A stretch of DNA of 64,000 nucleotides. It comes from Microbacterium sp. EYE_78 (GTDB taxonomy: Bacteria > Actinomycetota > Actinomycetes > Actinomycetales > Microbacteriaceae). Made by a program: the position numbers and the translations under genes. Every line of letters begins with the position of its first letter. The first letter of the stretch is position 1. The stretch lies in NCBI RefSeq assembly GCF_023149035.1, contig NZ_JAHXMY010000002.1, forward strand, positions 372,001 through 436,000, written 5' to 3'. The notes below the pieces were generated by a model that saw only the letters and a list, made by a program, of their open reading frames with translations, ran no database searches and was not told the origin of the DNA. Positions 8,616 to 18,136 of this stretch are shown in pieces.

Positions 8616-9274
8616 GGGGTCTCCTGGGGTGTGGTGTCGGTGAGCAGGTCGAGCCAGAGGCCTTCGGCGACGGATGCCGCGGCGTGCGCGTCACGGGCAG
8701 TGCAGTGTCGGATGAGGTCGGCATGTCGGGACGCGGATGCTGACGCGTCATGAGATCCGAAGCGCAGACGCTCGGCGCGTTCGAGGACGGGACCGTAAAG
8801 GGCGAGGACGGTGCGCACCGCTGCGTTCGAGGCACGCTCCACCGCGACGGCGTGGAACGCACGGTCCGCAGCGAGGGCTGCGTCGGTGTCACCGGCGGCG
8901 TGCGCAGCGACGAAGGCGTCGTTGGCCTCCCGCATCCGCTGGATGTCGCCGTCGGTGAGCAACGGGGTCGCCTCGACGACCGCGACGCGATGCATGGCGG
9001 CGACGACCGCGGCGGCGTCCTGCACGTCCCGACCCTCGACAGGGGAGACGACGGTCGACCGCCCGGGGAGCGCCTGGACGAGCCCGGAGCGGGCGAGGTC
9101 GAGGAGCGCCTCGCGGACGGGGGTGCGGGAGACGCCGAGCCAGACGGCGAGCTCGGCGTCGCGGAGCTGCTCGCCGGGCGCCAGCGTCCCGTCGACGATG
9201 GCGTCGCGGAGGCGCGTGCGGACCTCATCGCGCAGCAGCGGGCGCGGCGGCGAGGCTGTGGCGGGAACCGGCAT
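8612..9274 (-). CDS. GntR-family (FCD) regulator of acdS
   Basis: 220 residues: an N-terminal winged helix ([19 protein letters not shown] then [10 protein letters not shown]) and an all-helical FCD ligand domain with conserved Asp/His positions (AADRAFH). It is the first gene of a two-gene operon with acdS, overlapping by 4 nt. A perfect 14-bp palindrome begins at its start codon, so it probably represses its own operon. ACC or a breakdown product is a reasonable inducer guess. ACC deaminase genes of proteobacteria are usually controlled by an Lrp-type protein, so a GntR controller is a different arrangement. Confidence 0.88.
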   Translation of the reverse strand: MPVPATASPPRPLLRDEVRTRLRDAIVDGTLAPGEQLRDAELAVWLGVSRTPVREALLDLARSGLVQALPGRSTVVSPVEGRDVQDAAAVVAAMHRVAVVEATPLLTDGDIQRMREANDAFVAAHAAGDTDAALAADRAFHAVAVERASNAAVRTVLALYGPVLERAERLRFGSHDASASASRHADLIRHCTARDAHAAASVAEGLWLDLLTDTTPQETP

Positions 9275-9287
9275 GCAATATATTGCA
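9274..9287. promoter_or_regulatory. Palindromic operator for the GntR-acdS operon
   Basis: TGCAATATATTGCA is a perfect 14-bp palindrome, strikingly AT-rich for this genome. It overlaps the GntR start codon and a possible -10 (CAATAT) for a leaderless transcript. A second half-site, ATGCAAAT, lies at 9305-9312. FCD-type GntR proteins bind short palindromes of this kind. Confidence 0.7.
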
Positions 9288-9321
9288 GCGGGTTCGACGC
9301 CGCGATGCAAATCCTGCCGCC

Positions 9322-10755
9322 TCAGACCGCCGTGAACTCCGTCGTCCCCGTGGCGATGTCGGTCCGCGTCAGGCGCACTCGCACCAGGCTCCCCGGTGCG
9401 CCATGACCTTGTGCCACAGTCGCCTCGACGGGCGGTTGCGTCAGGGCGATGCGCGCACCGTCGTCGAGGCGCCGGAGCACCACGGCCTCGAAGACCTCGC
9501 CCTCTCGGCCGTGCAGGAGCGCGGCCTCGACACGATCGACGGCGCCGGCGTCCAGACGCCCGGCGAGCTGCGACGACCGCCCCATGATCGAGGGCAGCTC
9601 ATCGAGCGTCGACCGCACCTCGTTCGGGACCTCCCGCCCGTTCGCGAGCGCCTCGCAGACCAGCAGCGCCCAGCGATCGACGAGGCGTCGCAGTGGTGCC
9701 GTCACGTGCGCGTACGGGGCGGCGATCGCCGCCTGCACCGTGAGCTCGGGCAGCTCGCCGTCGAACGCGGCGTAGCCGGCGCCTCGGAACAACCCCGCGG
9801 CGTGCTCGCGGACGACGCGGCCGAGCGGCGTCCGCGGCAGGTCCCGGAGGTAGTCGCCGTACGAGACGCCCTCAACCCACGGGAGGCCGAATCCCACGGT
9901 CTGCGCACGGAAGGCCGCGACGTCCTCATCGGATGCCGGGGGCATCGTCCGGAGGATCCCCACCCGCCCCGCGATCATCAGCTCGGCGGCCGCCATGCCG
10001 GTCATGAGCGAGACCTGCGCGTTCGCGTCCTCGAGGGCCACCCCATCGTCGACTTCGAGCGTGTAGCCGTCCGCCGACGGGGCGATGCGGGTCTCGGGGA
10101 GGTTCAGACTCGCCCCGCCCCGCTCGCTCTCGCGACGCGCTCGCTCCTCCCCGAACCAGACGAGGTGTCGCAACGTGTCTGGCGCGGTCCCGTCCTCCAC
10201 TGCGCGCTGGGCGTCGACGTACGACCACTGCGCCCGAGAGCGGATGATCGCTCGAGTAAGGGTCGTCGATGTGGGGCGGGCACCGGCATCCATCTCGAAG
10301 CGCCAGACGAAGGCGCGGCGGTCGCGGTCCGGCAGCAGGGAGGCCGCGTCCTCGCTCAGGACGGCGGGATGCAGGGGCACGCGACCGTCCGGGGCGTAGA
10401 TCGTCTGCCCCCGTCGGCGGGCCTCGGCATCCACCGCGCCCCCGAGGGTGACGTAGGCGGGGACGTCGGCGATCGCGTAGTGCAGGACCGCGCCGTCGCC
10501 CGTGCGCTCGATGTGCATCGCCTGGTCGAGGTCGGTCGAGCCCTCCGGGTCGATCGTCAGGAACGGGATGCCGCGCAGGTCGACGAGCCCCGCCGCCGCC
10601 GGATCGGTCGGCACGGCGGTCGCGGCGTGCTCGGCCTCGGCCTGCACGTCTGCGGGGAATGCGTCCGGCAGCGCGAGCTCGTCGCGGAGGGCGCCGAGCG
10701 CATCCTTGAGCTCCGATTGGGCCGGGGAGACGAGGCGAGCACGACGGTGGGGCAC
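9322..10755 (-). CDS. RNB-domain ribonuclease (RNase II/R family)
   Basis: 477 residues. The RNB exonuclease core shows IDPEGSTDLDQAMHI, whose acidic residues bind the catalytic magnesium, then IADVPAYVTLGGAVDAEARRRGQTIY, typical of RNase II-like 3' to 5' exoribonucleases. It is shorter than RNase II or RNase R; the N-terminal cold-shock domains seem missing, with only about 60 residues before the core. It starts at GTG, with TACACT 6 nt upstream on the minus strand, consistent with a leaderless mRNA. It probably degrades structured or decayed RNA in the cytoplasm. Confidence 0.88.
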   Translation of the reverse strand: MPHRRARLVSPAQSELKDALGALRDELALPDAFPADVQAEAEHAATAVPTDPAAAGLVDLRGIPFLTIDPEGSTDLDQAMHIERTGDGAVLHYAIADVPAYVTLGGAVDAEARRRGQTIYAPDGRVPLHPAVLSEDAASLLPDRDRRAFVWRFEMDAGARPTSTTLTRAIIRSRAQWSYVDAQRAVEDGTAPDTLRHLVWFGEERARRESERGGASLNLPETRIAPSADGYTLEVDDGVALEDANAQVSLMTGMAAAELMIAGRVGILRTMPPASDEDVAAFRAQTVGFGLPWVEGVSYGDYLRDLPRTPLGRVVREHAAGLFRGAGYAAFDGELPELTVQAAIAAPYAHVTAPLRRLVDRWALLVCEALANGREVPNEVRSTLDELPSIMGRSSQLAGRLDAGAVDRVEAALLHGREGEVFEAVVLRRLDDGARIALTQPPVEATVAQGHGAPGSLVRVRLTRTDIATGTTEFTAV

Positions 10756-10844
10756 GCGGCCAGTGTAGGACTCGGGATGCGATCGGAGGCGATTGAGGTC
10801 GTCTGTCCAGCGGGTGCATAACGCGGACGCATACCGTCGTCGGC

Positions 10845-11735
10845 ATGAGCAAGCTCTCTCGACTGATCGGCATGGCCTCGAAGGCCCTCGACAAGACGTC
10901 CGGCTCGTCCGAAGCCGGCCGCACGTCCGGTGCGTCCGGAGATTGGCGGTCGGTCGTCCGATCCGCCGCAGACGCCATCACGGGTGACAGCCGCTCCCAG
11001 GGTGCGCCGCCGGCGCAGGGGCACACGTCGCCCGGCTCGCGGGGCGCATACACCCCGCCGCCTGCGCCGGCGGCATCCGCCTCGCACGGCCGCTACGCAC
11101 CCCCGCCCGCGTCCGGTTCGGCCGGTGCCCTCGCGCCGGCGGACCGTCAGGCGATCGCGCGGTACGACTACCTCATGCAGACCGCTGACCCGCATCAGGT
11201 CGAGCAGATCCACCACGAGGCCTTCGGGCGGCTGACCCCTGAGCAGCGGGCGCACGTACAGGCGCGGATGGCGGCGGAGCTCCCGGCGCACGAGCAGCCG
11301 CGTTCCGCCGACCCGGCTGATCTGGCGCGCGCCGCCGCGCGGACCGAGGCCTCCCGGCCCGGGATGCTGAAAGGGCTGTTGGCCCATGCGAGCGGCCGAG
11401 GGGGCACCGGTTCCGGTATGGGACGCGTCGCCGGCGGCGCCGCGCTCGGTGCAGGCGCAGGCATCCTCGGCGCGGTCGCGGGCGGTGCGATCGTCACCGC
11501 CGTCGCAGGACCGCTGCTCGCCCAGGCCGCCGGGCTCGGGGTCGACTTCGACGCGCTCGCGCAGGGTGTCGACCTCGATGCACTCGCACAGGGAGCCGAT
11601 CTGGAGGGTCTCGCGGGGGATGCGCTCTCCGGCGTCGGCGACCAGGTCTCGGGTCTCGGCGAGCAGGTGTCGGGATTCGGTGAGAACCTCGGCGGCTTCG
11701 AGATCGCGGGCCTCGGCGACATCTTCGGGCGCTGA
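10845..11735 (+). CDS. Hypothetical protein with Gly/Ala-rich hydrophobic segment
   Basis: 296 residues, not recognised. A low-complexity N-terminal region rich in Ser, Gly and Pro (to about 100) precedes a helical segment (ADRQAIARYDYLMQTADP...LTPEQRAHVQ) that resembles small actinobacterial helical domains. A Gly/Ala-rich hydrophobic stretch (about 190-225) follows, then repeated DALAQGVDLDALAQGADLEGL and QVSGLGEQVSGFGE motifs. A TACCGT -10 box at 10832-10837 is 7 nt before the ATG. Membrane association is possible; no function is proposed. Confidence 0.65.
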   Translation: MSKLSRLIGMASKALDKTSGSSEAGRTSGASGDWRSVVRSAADAITGDSRSQGAPPAQGHTSPGSRGAYTPPPAPAASASHGRYAPPPASGSAGALAPADRQAIARYDYLMQTADPHQVEQIHHEAFGRLTPEQRAHVQARMAAELPAHEQPRSADPADLARAAARTEASRPGMLKGLLAHASGRGGTGSGMGRVAGGAALGAGAGILGAVAGGAIVTAVAGPLLAQAAGLGVDFDALAQGVDLDALAQGADLEGLAGDALSGVGDQVSGLGEQVSGFGENLGGFEIAGLGDIFGR

Positions 11736-11748
11736 GCGCGGCGTCTCG

Positions 11749-12384
11749 TCAGAACACCGCCCCGCCGGGTGCGGCCGCGTCGACCTCGACGTCGAGGGAC
11801 ACGCGGACGGCGATCGTGACGGCGTCGACGATCTCGTCGAAGGGGAGCGACGGCATCCCCTCAGGCGCCGTCTCCGCGGCCCACGGCACGTGGACGAAGC
11901 CCGCGCGGACGGACGTACCCGCGGTCGCGTGGAGCGCGGCGTACATCGTCGCGTTGCAGACGAACGTGCCGGCGGTGTGCGAGACCGACGCGGGGATGTC
12001 GGCAGCGCCGATCGCGGCCCGGATCGCCTTGACGGGGAGGGTCGCGAAGTAGGCCGTCGGGCCGCCCTCGACGACCGGCGCATCCTGCGGGCGGGCGCCG
12101 GCGTTGTCCGGGAGCCACGCGTCGGCGAGGTTGACCGCGACGCGCTCGGGGGTCACCGCGTGCCGCCCGCCCGCCAGTCCGGTGGCGATGACGATCTCGG
12201 GTCGCTGCTCCTCGAGGAGTGCGGCCAGCCGTGCCGTCGCGCCGTCGAAGGTCACCGGCAGGACCTCGACGACCAGACGCTCCGGCCCGGCCCAACGTTC
12301 GGCGACCGCACGGACCGCGTCCCCGGACGGGTTCACGGCATCGCCGGCGAAGGGCTCGAATCCGGTCAGCAGGACGGTCCGCAT
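11749..12384 (-). CDS. pcp: Pyroglutamyl-peptidase I
   Basis: 211-residue cysteine peptidase of family C15 that removes N-terminal pyroglutamate from peptides. The catalytic triad is visible: Glu in VTPERVAVN, Cys in [11 protein letters not shown] and His in AGFVHVPW. The start [12 protein letters not shown] and the length are typical of the family. TAGCCT lies 6 nt before the ATG on the minus strand, so the transcript is probably leaderless. The 3' end faces the preceding hypothetical gene, 13 bp away. Confidence 0.95.
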   Translation of the reverse strand: MRTVLLTGFEPFAGDAVNPSGDAVRAVAERWAGPERLVVEVLPVTFDGATARLAALLEEQRPEIVIATGLAGGRHAVTPERVAVNLADAWLPDNAGARPQDAPVVEGGPTAYFATLPVKAIRAAIGAADIPASVSHTAGTFVCNATMYAALHATAGTSVRAGFVHVPWAAETAPEGMPSLPFDEIVDAVTIAVRVSLDVEVDAAAPGGAVF

Positions 12385-12446
12385 CCCTCCAGGCTAGGCG
12401 TCCCGTCGCCACGTGCGCAGTCCCCGCGCATCTAGACTTGACCCTC

Positions 12447-14240
12447 GTGGTCACCCGTCTCTCGACATACTTCCTCCGCACGCTCCGCGACGACCCGGCC
12501 GACGCCGAGGTCACCAGCCACCGCCTGCTGGTCCGCGCCGGATACATCCGTCGCGCCGCGCCAGGCATCTTCACGTGGCTGCCGCTGGGCCTGCGTGTGA
12601 AGGCCAAGCTCGAGCAGATCATCCGTGACGAGATGGCGGCAGCGGGAGCCTTCGAAGTCCACTTCCCGGCGCTGCTGCCCCGAGAGCCCTACGAGGCGTC
12701 GGGCCGCTGGACCTCGTACGGCGACGGCATCTTCCGCCTGCAGGACCGCAGGGGCGCCGACTACCTGCTCGCGCCGACCCACGAGGAGATGTTCACCCTC
12801 CTCGTGAAGGACCTGTACTCGTCGTACAAGGATCTGCCGCTGACGATCTTCCAGATCCAGGACAAGTACCGCGACGAAGCCCGTCCCCGCGCGGGCCTCC
12901 TGCGTGGACGCGAGTTCACGATGAAGGACGCCTACTCGTTCGACTACACCGACGAGGGGCAGGATGCCTCGTACCAGTCGCAGCGCGACGCCTACGAGCG
13001 CATCTTCCAGCGCCTCGGGATGGAGTACGTCATCGTCGCGGCCGACAACGGCCTCATGGGCGGTGCGCGGAGCGAGGAGTTCCTTCACCCCATCCCCGTC
13101 GGCGAGGACACGTTCGTGCGTTCCGCCGGTGGATACGCGGCCAACGTCGAGGCCTTCGTGACCGTCGCTCCGGAGGCGCTGCCGGTGCCCGACGGACAGC
13201 CCGTCGTCTTCGACTCGCCGAACACGCCGACGATCGAGACCCTCGTCGCCCACAGCAACGCGCACCTCGACGCCCCCGCCCCGGGTGTCGCCGGTCCCGC
13301 CACCGACGGCGCCACCGCGTGGACGGCGGCGCACACGCTGAAGAACGTCGTCCTCGCCCTGACCCACCTGGACGGCACGCGCCAGCTGGTCGTCGTGGGG
13401 CTGCCCGGCGATCGCGACGTCGACGACAAGCGCGCCGAGGTCGCCTTCGCCCCCGCAGCCGTCGAAGCCGCCACCGAGGCGGACTTCGCGAAGCACCCCG
13501 GCCTGGTCAAGGGGTACATCGGACCGTGGTCGACCGAGGGCGCCGTGCTCGGCGAGGAATCGGCCACCGGCATCCGCTATCTCGTCGATCCCCGCGTCGC
13601 CGTGGGCACCGCCTGGGTCACCGGTGCGAACGTGCACGAGCAGCACGCGCACTCGGTCGTGTTCGGCCGCGACTTCACCGCTGACGGCGTCATCGACATC
13701 GCCTCGGTGCGCGCGGGGGACCCCGCGCCGGACGGTTCGGGCCCGGTCGAGCTCGCCCGCGGCATGGAGATCGGTCACGTCTTCCAGCTCGGCCGCTTCT
13801 TCGCCGAGGCGCTCGGACTCAAGGTGCTCGACGAGAACGGCAAGCTCGTGACGGTCACGATGGGCTCCTACGGCATCGGCGTGACCCGCATCCTCGCGAT
13901 CCTCGCTGAGCTGAACAACGACGACCGCGGTCTCGTCTGGCCCGAGTCGGTCGCCCCCTTCGACGTGCACGTCGTCGCCACCGGGCGAGACGCCGTGGCG
14001 TTCGACCTGGCGGAGAAGCTCAGTGCGGACCTCGAGGCAGCCGGCAAGGACGTGCTCCTCGACGACCGCCCGAAGGTGTCTCCGGGCGTGAAGTTCGGCG
14101 ACGCCGAGCTGGTCGGCGTGCCGCACATCGTCATCGTCGGCCGCGGCGCTGCCGAGGGTCAGGTCGAGCTCTGGGACCGCCGGACGGGCGAGCGCACCTC
14201 GGTCGCCGCCGACGAGGCGGTCTCCGCCCTCACGCGCTGA
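12447..14240 (+). CDS. proS: Prolyl-tRNA synthetase (bacterial type)
   Basis: 597-residue class II aminoacyl-tRNA synthetase. Motif 2 is in [19 protein letters not shown], followed by MKDAYSFD; an inserted editing domain occupies about residues 225-400 and clears Ala-tRNAPro; motif 3 is in [12 protein letters not shown], followed by the anticodon-binding domain. This is the bacterial editing-competent form. I chose the GTG at 12447, [12 protein letters not shown], because it matches the family N-terminus and sits 8 nt after a TAGACT -10 box (12433-12438). Confidence 0.96.
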   Translation: MVTRLSTYFLRTLRDDPADAEVTSHRLLVRAGYIRRAAPGIFTWLPLGLRVKAKLEQIIRDEMAAAGAFEVHFPALLPREPYEASGRWTSYGDGIFRLQDRRGADYLLAPTHEEMFTLLVKDLYSSYKDLPLTIFQIQDKYRDEARPRAGLLRGREFTMKDAYSFDYTDEGQDASYQSQRDAYERIFQRLGMEYVIVAADNGLMGGARSEEFLHPIPVGEDTFVRSAGGYAANVEAFVTVAPEALPVPDGQPVVFDSPNTPTIETLVAHSNAHLDAPAPGVAGPATDGATAWTAAHTLKNVVLALTHLDGTRQLVVVGLPGDRDVDDKRAEVAFAPAAVEAATEADFAKHPGLVKGYIGPWSTEGAVLGEESATGIRYLVDPRVAVGTAWVTGANVHEQHAHSVVFGRDFTADGVIDIASVRAGDPAPDGSGPVELARGMEIGHVFQLGRFFAEALGLKVLDENGKLVTVTMGSYGIGVTRILAILAELNNDDRGLVWPESVAPFDVHVVATGRDAVAFDLAEKLSADLEAAGKDVLLDDRPKVSPGVKFGDAELVGVPHIVIVGRGAAEGQVELWDRRTGERTSVAADEAVSALTR

Positions 14241-14306
14241 CCTTCCGTCACCGGACACAGGGCCTCCGTTCACCCGCGGGCTCCCGGATCGTGACAGCCT
14301 GGGTGG

Positions 14307-15386
14307 ATGTCGCCGAGTTCCGCATCCTCTCTCGACGGTGACGTCACGGACGCCATCCGCACCCTCCTCACCGATGCCGGCGTCGAGGAGAACGCCGACC
14401 TCGTCGCGCGCATCATCGCGACGGGCGTCGGGCTCGGTGTGGACGCCACCGACCGTCTCGACCTGAAGATCGCGTCGGCGGCGCTCGGCGAGATGCGCTC
14501 CGCGTTCGGACTCTTCGCCCCCTACCGGTCCTCGCCGAAGGTCACGATCTTCGGGTCTGCCCGGACGCGGGCGAACGATCCGCTCTACCGTGCCGCGGCC
14601 GAGGTCGCCTCGGCCCTGGCGGCGCAGGGCTGGATGGTCGTCACCGGCGCCGGACCCGGCATCATGCAGGCCGCCGCGGAGGGCGCCGGTCCCGACCACT
14701 CGCTGGGGGTGTCGATCCGCCTGCCGTTCGAGGAGAAGCCGAACGCCGTCATCGCCGAGGCCGACCGGGTCGTCGCGATGAAGTACTTCTTCACGCGCAA
14801 GCTCATGCTCGTGAAGGAGTCGCGCGGGTTCGTCTGCGTTCCGGGCGGATTCGGCACGCTCGACGAGCTGTTCGAGCTGCTCACCCTCCAGCAGACGGGC
14901 AAAGCCGAGCCGACCCCGATCGTGCTCCTGGATGCCCCGGGCGGGACGTTCTGGAGCGGGCTCGAACGGTTCGCCGACGACCACCTGATCCCGTCCGGTG
15001 TGATCTCGCCCGACGATCTCGACCGCGTCCTCGTCACGGACTCGGTGGAGACCGCGGCATCGGAGATCACCGGCTTCTGGCGCAACTACGACTCGCTGCG
15101 CTGGATCGGTTCCCGCCTCATCCTCCGACTCTGCGCAGAGCCCACCGACGCCGAGGTCGCGGAGCTCAGCGAACGCTTCTCGCACCTCCTGGCCGGCGGT
15201 CGCATCGAACGCACGTCGCCGCTGCGCCGGGAGCGCCAGGACAAGGACCGCCTGCATCTGCCGCGCCTGATGATGGACTTCGACCGCCGCCGCATCGGCG
15301 AGCTCCACCACCTCATCCGCGCGATCAACGCGCTCGAATCGGCTCCGGTCGCCACCCCGCCGACGGAGCCTCACACCGTAGCCTGA
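14307..15386 (+). CDS. LOG-family protein (cytokinin-activating type fold)
   Basis: 359 residues with a central Rossmann-like LOG domain (about 75-260). It carries GAGPGIMQAAAEGA and PGGFGTLDELFE, the conserved nucleotide-monophosphate phosphoribohydrolase motif PGGxGTxxE. True LOG enzymes release cytokinin bases from their ribotides; many bacterial members act on AMP. Unlike the roughly 190-residue short LOG proteins it has N- and C-terminal helical extensions of about 70-100 residues, so it belongs to the long group. A CAGCCT -10-like box ends 6 nt before the ATG. Its gene pairing with a lipoprotein does not reveal substrate. Confidence 0.85.
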   Translation: MSPSSASSLDGDVTDAIRTLLTDAGVEENADLVARIIATGVGLGVDATDRLDLKIASAALGEMRSAFGLFAPYRSSPKVTIFGSARTRANDPLYRAAAEVASALAAQGWMVVTGAGPGIMQAAAEGAGPDHSLGVSIRLPFEEKPNAVIAEADRVVAMKYFFTRKLMLVKESRGFVCVPGGFGTLDELFELLTLQQTGKAEPTPIVLLDAPGGTFWSGLERFADDHLIPSGVISPDDLDRVLVTDSVETAASEITGFWRNYDSLRWIGSRLILRLCAEPTDAEVAELSERFSHLLAGGRIERTSPLRRERQDKDRLHLPRLMMDFDRRRIGELHHLIRAINALESAPVATPPTEPHTVA

Positions 15387-15390
15387 GCGC

Positions 15391-16212
15391 ATGCCACGGA
15401 CGCCGCGTCCCACCCTCGTCGCAGCGGCCGTCGCGGCCGGTGCGCTGATGCTCGCGTCGTGCGGGCCGGGCGAACCCGCGCCCGTGCCGTCGACCGGTGC
15501 CGCCGTGACCGTCTTCCTGCACCAGAACCGGTCGGACGAGCCGCAGCGCAAAGCGCAGCTGCGCGTGGCGAACGACTCCGATGCGACGCTCGACATCGCC
15601 CGACTGCGCCTCGTCGACGACCGGCTCCGCGACGAGATCACGCGCGACGCGCGACCGCTGGGGGAGGGTGAGTCCTACGACTTCGCGGTGCTGCTGCCCG
15701 GGGTCGCGTGCGGGGAGGCTGACCGCGCTCGCCTGTGGGAGCTCACCCTGACCGACGGCACGGTGCTCCGGGGCGACCTGCACGACTCGCTCGGCTTCCT
15801 GGGTCGACTGCACGAGCGCGAGTGTCTCGCCGCCGACGTGCAGCGGTCGGTGCGGGTGGCGTGGGGCGAGCTCCGCGTCGCGGGCGACGACCGTGCGGTC
15901 CTCCCGCTCCGGATCGAGCGCGTCGGCGGTGCGGACGCCGCGCGGATCGTGGCCGTGCAGTCGACGAATCTGCTGCAGTTCGGGCCCGGCGTCTCCCGGT
16001 TCCCCGTGCCGCAGGGCGCGTCGGTCGTGGACGTGCCGCTCGTGCCGCAGCGCTGCGACCCGCACGTCGTCGCGGAGGACAAGCGGGGGACTGTCTTCAC
16101 CGTCGAGGTGGAGCTGGCCGGCCGTGCCGGCGAGATCGAGGTCGCGGCGGGGGAGCGGGGCCGCGGACGCATCCTCAGCTGGGTCGCCGAGGTCTGCGGC
16201 TTCGGTCGCTGA
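15391..16212 (+). CDS. Putative lipoprotein, unknown function
   Basis: 273 residues beginning with an Arg/Pro-rich signal, hydrophobic LVAAAVAAGALML and lipobox LASC, so it should be lipid-anchored outside the membrane. The remainder is beta-rich with several cysteines (GVACGEA, RECLAAD, QRCDPH, EVCGFGR) that could form disulfides. It starts only 4 nt after the LOG gene but has its own TAGCCT -10 box at 15379-15384, 6 nt before the ATG. I do not recognise the family. Confidence 0.72.
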   Translation: MPRTPRPTLVAAAVAAGALMLASCGPGEPAPVPSTGAAVTVFLHQNRSDEPQRKAQLRVANDSDATLDIARLRLVDDRLRDEITRDARPLGEGESYDFAVLLPGVACGEADRARLWELTLTDGTVLRGDLHDSLGFLGRLHERECLAADVQRSVRVAWGELRVAGDDRAVLPLRIERVGGADAARIVAVQSTNLLQFGPGVSRFPVPQGASVVDVPLVPQRCDPHVVAEDKRGTVFTVEVELAGRAGEIEVAAGERGRGRILSWVAEVCGFGR

Positions 16213-16215
16213 CGC

Positions 16216-17016
16216 TCAGAGTTTGGCGTAGCGGGAGCGCAGGAAGCAGAAGGCGGCGTAGACCACCAGCCCGAGACCGATCAGGAAGACGAGGAACGGT
16301 CCCAGCATCTGTTCGAGCAGTGCCTGGATGGCGGCGTCGAAGCCACCCGCCGCGGCGGGTTCCTGCTTGACCGCGGCCACGACGAGGAGCACGCCGACGA
16401 TCGTCACCGACGCACCTTTGCCGAGGTAGCCGACGACACCGGTCCACGTCACCACCGCGCCCATGGGCCCGGGAGGAATGCGGACCTGCTTGTCGAACGA
16501 GCGCCTGACGCCGATCGAGGCGAACACGAGGCCGCCGACGCCGAGGCCGACGCCCGCCGCCGCGACGACGAAGACGCCGCCTGGCGTGGCGAGCAGTCCC
16601 CGGGTCACCTCCTGCGCGCTGCGGTCGCCGTCGGGCCGCGCGCCGAGCGCGACCGTGACGGCGATCGCGGCGAGACCGGTGTACACGACCGCCTGCCCGA
16701 GCGCGCTCAGCCGCCGGCCCCAGGCCGCACCGTCCGTGCCTCGCGCGAGCACCCCGCGCAGCAGTTGGTACAGCCCCAGGGCGGCGAGGAGCAGCCCCAG
16801 GATCCAGACGGCGGCGAGGCCGAGCGGGGCGGCGACGAGCGCCTTGAACACCCCCGCCTGGTCCGACTCGCCGCGGCCGCCGAAGGCGATCACGATGACG
16901 AGCACGCCGAACAGCAGGTGCACGACGCCGTTGGCCGCGTACCCGCCTCGGGCGAGTCCCTTCGCCACGGGCGAGCGCTGCACCGTCCGGGCGGCGTCTT
17001 CGGCGGCATCCGTCAT
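16216..17016 (-). CDS. DUF1206 membrane protein
   Basis: 266 residues with six hydrophobic helices arranged as three related two-helix units, as is typical of DUF1206. Each unit begins with a GxxxxGxV-like turn (ARGGYAANGVVHLLFG, SALGQAVVYTGLAAIAV, GVVGYLGKGASVTIVG). It is an integral membrane protein of unknown function common in actinobacteria. The gene faces the lipoprotein gene with a 3-bp gap and is divergent from nusA, in the place where rimP would often be found. Confidence 0.85.
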   Translation of the reverse strand: MTDAAEDAARTVQRSPVAKGLARGGYAANGVVHLLFGVLVIVIAFGGRGESDQAGVFKALVAAPLGLAAVWILGLLLAALGLYQLLRGVLARGTDGAAWGRRLSALGQAVVYTGLAAIAVTVALGARPDGDRSAQEVTRGLLATPGGVFVVAAAGVGLGVGGLVFASIGVRRSFDKQVRIPPGPMGAVVTWTGVVGYLGKGASVTIVGVLLVVAAVKQEPAAAGGFDAAIQALLEQMLGPFLVFLIGLGLVVYAAFCFLRSRYAKL

Positions 17017-17137
17017 CCGTCGATCTTCTCAGGTCGCGCCACGCCGGATCGAGTAACGTTGATGGGATGCCGCGACGCACCGGATGACCGGACGCGTTCG
17101 CGGCGACGTGTTGAGCAACTGAACAAGGGAGGCACCT

Positions 17138-18127
17138 ATGGACATCGACCTGGGGCTGCTGCGGACTGTCGAGCGAGAGCGGGAGATCCCGTTCGATGAA
17201 CTGATCCGGATCATCGAGCAGGCCATCCTGACCGCGTACGCGAAGCACACGTCTCCCGACGGCGAACTCCCCGAGGGCGCCCGCGCCCACCTGGACCGCA
17301 AGACCGGCCACGTCGCCGTCTACGTCCCCCTGCGCGATGAGGACGACGTCGTCATCGGCGAGGAGGAGTCCACGCCCGACGACTTCGGCCGCATCGCGGC
17401 CTTCGCCGCGAAGCAGGTCATCAGCCAGCGCCTCCGCGACATCGCCGACGACGCGGTGCTCGGCGAGTTCAAGGGCAAGGAAGGCGACATCGTCGCGGGC
17501 GTCGTCCAGCAGGGACCGAACCCGCGAATGGTGCACGTCGACCTCGGGACGGTGGAGGCGATCCTCCCGCCGGAGGAGCAGGTTCCCGGCGAGACCTATG
17601 CCCACGGCTCGCGTGTCCGCGTCTACGTGACCTCCGTGTCCAAGGGTCTGAAGGGACCGCAGATCACCGTCTCGCGCACCCACCCGGGCCTCGTCCGCAA
17701 GCTCTTCGCCCTCGAGGTGCCCGAGATCGCGTCCGGCGTCGTCGAGATCGTCTCGCTCGCACGTGAGGCGGGGCACCGCACCAAGATCGCCGTGAAGGCG
17801 AACGACCCGTCCATCAACGCCAAGGGCGCCTGCATCGGCGAGCTCGGCCGTCGGGTGCGCGCCGTGACGGAGGAACTCGGCGGCGAGAAGATCGACATCG
17901 TCGACTACGACGAGACGCTGCCGAAGTTCGTCGCGAACGCGCTGTCGCCGGCCAAGGTGACCTCGAGCTTCGTCCTCGACCAGGCGACCAAGGCCGTCCG
18001 GGCGCTGGTTCCGGACTACCAGCTGTCGCTCGCGATCGGCAAGGAAGGGCAGAACGCCCGGCTGGCCGCGAAATTGACCGGCGCGAAGATCGACATCCAG
18101 CCCGACAGCATTCTCGACGAGTCCTGA
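17138..18127 (+). CDS. nusA: Transcription termination/antitermination factor NusA
   Basis: 329 residues: an N-terminal RNA polymerase-binding domain (about 1-105), an S1 domain (about 106-180, KEGDIVAGVVQQG) and two KH domains (about 190-329, ending IGKEGQNARLAAKLTGAKIDI). It lacks the C-terminal acidic repeats of E. coli NusA, as is usual in actinobacteria. An AAGGGAGG-like SD lies 7 nt before the ATG. It opens the nusA-ylxR-infB cluster. TAACGT at 17051-17056 is a possible -10, giving a leader of about 75 nt. Confidence 0.96.
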   Translation: MDIDLGLLRTVEREREIPFDELIRIIEQAILTAYAKHTSPDGELPEGARAHLDRKTGHVAVYVPLRDEDDVVIGEEESTPDDFGRIAAFAAKQVISQRLRDIADDAVLGEFKGKEGDIVAGVVQQGPNPRMVHVDLGTVEAILPPEEQVPGETYAHGSRVRVYVTSVSKGLKGPQITVSRTHPGLVRKLFALEVPEIASGVVEIVSLAREAGHRTKIAVKANDPSINAKGACIGELGRRVRAVTEELGGEKIDIVDYDETLPKFVANALSPAKVTSSFVLDQATKAVRALVPDYQLSLAIGKEGQNARLAAKLTGAKIDIQPDSILDES

Positions 18128-18136
18128 CGCGGTAGG

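Noticed and set aside
12432..15641. Minus-strand open frame of 1069 codons opposite proS and the LOG gene
   Set aside because: High-GC codon bias leaves the opposite strand open. The translation is Arg/Asp/Val/Glu-rich without domains, and both plus-strand genes are clear.
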